Assembly: GCA_014898415.1 (NCBI GenBank)
Contig: RCTD01000009.1
Coordinates: 682,001-746,000 of the forward strand
Length of the DNA stretch: 64,000 nt
Reading direction: 5' to 3'
Source: Stromatinia cepivora
Taxonomy: Eukaryota > Ascomycota > Leotiomycetes > Helotiales > Sclerotiniaceae
The notes beneath the pieces are model-generated. The model saw only the letters and a list, made by a program, of their open reading frames with translations. It had not been told where the DNA came from and ran no database searches. This document shows, one piece after another, positions 60,850-64,000 of the stretch. Position numbers and translations under genes: made by a program. Each line of letters starts with the position of its first letter. The first letter of the stretch is position 1.

Positions 60850-61570
60850 TTATACTATAATCCTTAATGAACTATCGATAAAAATTGCAAAAACCAAAGA
60901 ATGATTGAATCCCTTTCATTGTTATCAGAAAAATCCAATTTTCAATTATCTCAATCTTTTCAGGATCCATTTCTACTTTTTTAATAAAAATAATAAAGTC
61001 CAAGTACTTAATATATATAATATTGAATTTGTATTTCTTGAAATTCGCTTATAGATCAACAACTTTTAATCGTTCGAGAATTAGTTTAACATAAGTTTGA
61101 TACTCTTTTTCATTTTTGGAATAGATTAGAATATCATCGAGGTATATTGTATAAAAGATGTTTAGGTAATCGAATAGAACATTATTTATATAATATTAGT
61201 AGATTGCAGAATTATTCATTAATTCGAATGATATAACCTTGTATTTGTATAATCCATATCGGATTCGAAAAATAGTATACTTTTTCGAAGCAGAATCCAT
61301 TTTTATATAATAGAAAGTTTAACGAATATCGAATTTGATAAAGACCTTAACACCAGAAAACCGAAAAAACGTTTCGTTGATCAAAGGAAAAGGATATCGA
61401 TCCTTATATATCAAGAAATTCAATAATCTGAAATCTATACAAAACCTCAAATTATTATTAGGTTTCTTAACGAATAGGATAGATACAATATAAAAAACTT
61501 GATTGGATTCAATGAAACCTTTATTGAAATTATTCATAATATATTCTTTAACGATTTCCAATTATTCTAG
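60850..61570 (-). pseudogene. Reverse transcriptase remnant
   Basis: An 80-codon open stretch (61561-61319) contains GFIESNQ, LFVKKPNNNLRFCIDFR, DRYPFPLI and KVFIKFDIR, the N-terminal RT blocks of Ty3/gypsy. Further on, the catalytic box YLDD is kept (61144-61133) in IYLDDILIYS. FFGFCNFYR, followed by a stop at 60874-60872 and FIKDYS, marks the start of the RT-RNase H connection. Several frames carry stops, so it is inactive. Confidence 0.93.
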
Positions 61571-62754
61571 AGATATCTTGTAAAGCAGATTATAACGTAA
61601 AATTTATTCTCCTTTATTTTCCAATATGATTTTATAATTATAAAATCAATTAGAAAATAAAATATTTGATTTATACTTGGAAAAGATTTAATAATATTAT
61701 CGATATTCAAATAGTATTTCAGATTCTGAATCGATTTTGGTTAATACTTAATCAAGTTTTTTTCGAACTTTTGTATTCTTGAATTCAATTAAGGCAATCA
61801 GTATTTTTTTTTTTATATATTATTCGTTCTATTAGAAATCTATTATATCATCGAATTCTTTCAAAGTAATAATAAAGAATTCAATTTGTTCATCTTTTTT
61901 GTATTTTAATTGGAATTTATCAGGTTTGAATATATATAGATCGAGGACTTCGAGTAACAAACAAAAGAGGTATTTGTAAATCTATAATAATAATATAATT
62001 GATTGAGAAGAAAATGGATTGAATTTAAAAAAAATCGGGATTTCTTTTTTTTCAATAAAAGTCTGTATTGTATTCATATTTGAAGGTTTTTGTTGTATAT
62101 CATCAATTACAATTAATTTGTTTAGTTATGAATCTCTTCGATTTCAATATTCTTTGAATTGATTATTTCATTGATCAGTATCTTGTTGGATTAATCGATC
62201 GATTTTCCATTTGCGAAAGGATGATTAGGTAATAAGGAGATTATTTGAATAGAAAATAGTATAGGGTCTCTCTTTAGATCATTCAAAATATCTATTGAAG
62301 TAATCGAGCTTTATTCGAGTTTTTGATAATCAAAATCTACCTAAAATAATATTATAACTCCTTAATTCAATAATAAAGAAAAGAATAAAAGATTGTTTAT
62401 AATTATCAATTATTAAATTAAGGAATATAAAATAGATAATGGTATAATCTTATATATTATTATACTCTTTAATTTCAATTGAAATTTCAAACAATATAAT
62501 TCTAAATTTAAATATAGAAAATAAACAAATAAAGAATATAGTATTAATAAAAACAAATCCATTTGCTTCAAAATCAATAAGTACTTTTAATCGATAAATA
62601 TAATCATTTTTCGAAAGGTTACAGGGAAAAATGAATGTTTTTCCTTTTATAAGTTTGATTAGATCAAGAAATCTTATATTCTATATAATGCTTAAAATGG
62701 AGACAGAGTTTAAATATTTGGTTTTAAATGCTTTTTTTTTTTTAAGCGAATATT

Positions 62755-63045
62755 CTATATAATTTCAATTATAGTTTCTGGGCTGAAGTCTTCTTCGATA
62801 TCCCGATATTCTTTGAATTCTTTTGTTTCTTCTTGTATTGTTTTGATTTCATTAAGGTTATTAATATAAGGTATTGATGTATATACTGTTTTAGAAAAGG
62901 GAAAGGGCGATGAGTGTTTAAAGTTCGAATAATTATTGGATGTGGTAGAGTCGATGTATCCGGAAGGGGTATTTCGGAGTAGAAATGGTTTCGGGAATAT
63001 AAAGGTTCCAAAATTGGAGTTGTTAAAGTTTCGAGAGGGTTGCAA
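62755..63045 (-). pseudogene. Probable gag remnant
   Basis: A 96-codon frame rich in Asn, Ser, Phe and Pro, upstream of the RT remnant on the same strand. Position suggests the end of gag or a gag-pol linker. No zinc knuckle is visible in this piece, so the assignment rests on position. Confidence 0.45.
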
Positions 63046-64000
63046 GGGGTTTGTAATAATTATTGGTTTGCGAGTAGTTATAGGGGTTTCTTGATCAATG
63101 TAGTATTGGTTTTGTTTTTATAATGAAATTTCGTTTTGATTTATTTTAATAAATATATTTGCGAGTTCTTTTGTAATTTTGCAATCCTTGATAGATATTG
63201 CTATTGTTTGTGAGAGAAAATCGGAAATCTTTTGTTCGAGATTTTTGAATAGGATCTTATTATTGATAATCTTCGTTTGAGTAATAAATAATCTGAATTT
63301 CCTATATTATTTTAGGAAATTGTTATATCGAATTGTATTAGGTATAATCTATATTTTATATTGAAAACAAGTATCATCAATTTCGGCCGGATTCCGATAA
63401 ATCGCTATAAGCTGTTCGATTAATTCGAATATTATAAGTTAGGGCATTTATATATAAAGAATATAATAATATATTTGTACTTCTGATTCGGTTTGATTGA
63501 TTATATATATACAGTGTTATATTTTATTTTTAAATGATATAGTATACAATTTGAATTGTTTTATGATTAATAATTGTTACAAATTAGTTTTAGATTCAAT
63601 ATTATCGTTAAATTTAATAGTAAGATTTGTAGGTTTTGGTATATATACATCTTATTACAAATTGTAACTGATGTGGAAATACGATCTTGATCGATTAGGT
63701 CGGTTTTTTGAATAAAAGGACCCCTGATTATTAAATAAATTGTTATTTCCTGAAAAAGAAAAAGAATCCTTGGAGGGTTTCGAATGATTAGATTATCTAA
63801 TCGAAGTTTTCTTCCTTTAATTTCAGGATCTTCGGATTTGTTTGAATAAAGGTCCTTGAATTTCGATTGAGGGAATAAAGGGAATCCTAAATACTGTTGT
63901 TGATTTGGATATCTGTATAAATATCATTTAGGGCTCAAAAGAAGGTTGCATTGTTACAAAGCTTATTGTCATTATAGTTTTCAATTATCGATTTTCCTTT

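Larger units (their letters stand above)
57162..64000 (-). mobile_element. Decayed Ty3/gypsy LTR retrotransposon (RIP-like), runs off right edge
   Basis: On the minus strand the order is gag remnant, reverse transcriptase, RNase H side, integrase, polypurine tract, 3' LTR, which is the Ty3/gypsy order (integrase after RT). The DNA is very AT-rich and all coding frames are broken by stop codons, as RIP produces by C-to-T change. Conserved protein motifs can still be read through the stops. The 5' end and 5' LTR lie outside the window. It cannot move on its own. Confidence 0.9.

Overview
The window is nuclear DNA of a filamentous ascomycete (Pezizomycotina). The gene set, the many introns of about 50 nt with a CTAAC/CTGAC-like branch site, and the AT-rich, stop-riddled retrotransposon at the right end (as left by repeat-induced point mutation, RIP) all fit. 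Leotiomycetes, perhaps Sclerotiniaceae, is my best guess from general resemblance; it is inference, not shown by the sequence. Exon structures below were spliced by hand. In every complete gene the exons add up to a whole number of codons, which supports the models.

Layout, left to right: the 3' part of the ribosome-biogenesis kinase RIO2 (+); a two-RRM RNA-binding protein with seven coding exons (-); NADPH-cytochrome P450 reductase (-); the giant cell-morphogenesis scaffold PAG1/Tao3/Furry (+); a membrane-associated ATP-grasp enzyme (-); a Zn(II)2Cys6 transcription factor with a PAS-like region (-); a stretch of about 14 kb (30.9-45.0 kb) in which I recognise no gene; peroxisomal Lon protease ending in the targeting signal SRL (-); a single-pass membrane protein with a Cys-rich ectodomain and a Pro-rich tail (+); a fusion of an AcpS-type phosphopantetheinyl transferase with a RanBP2 zinc finger and an RRM-like region (-); then, from about 56.4 kb, an AT-rich block holding a decayed Ty3/gypsy element (-) with its 3' LTR, polypurine tract, integrase, reverse transcriptase and gag remnants, running off the right edge.

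The genes are mostly housekeeping or regulatory and do not form a biosynthetic cluster. Several touch connected processes: P450 electron supply in the ER, peroxisomal protein quality control, acyl-carrier-protein activation, and polarised growth. The points most worth a second look are the phosphopantetheinyl transferase-zinc finger fusion, an 8-nt microexon inside the zinc-cluster codons, three GC-AG introns among about 26 coding introns, an 18-nt last exon carrying the invariant C-terminus of P450 reductase, a 180-nt run without a single G, and the unexplained 14-kb gene-free stretch. No tRNA, rRNA or CRISPR array was seen.
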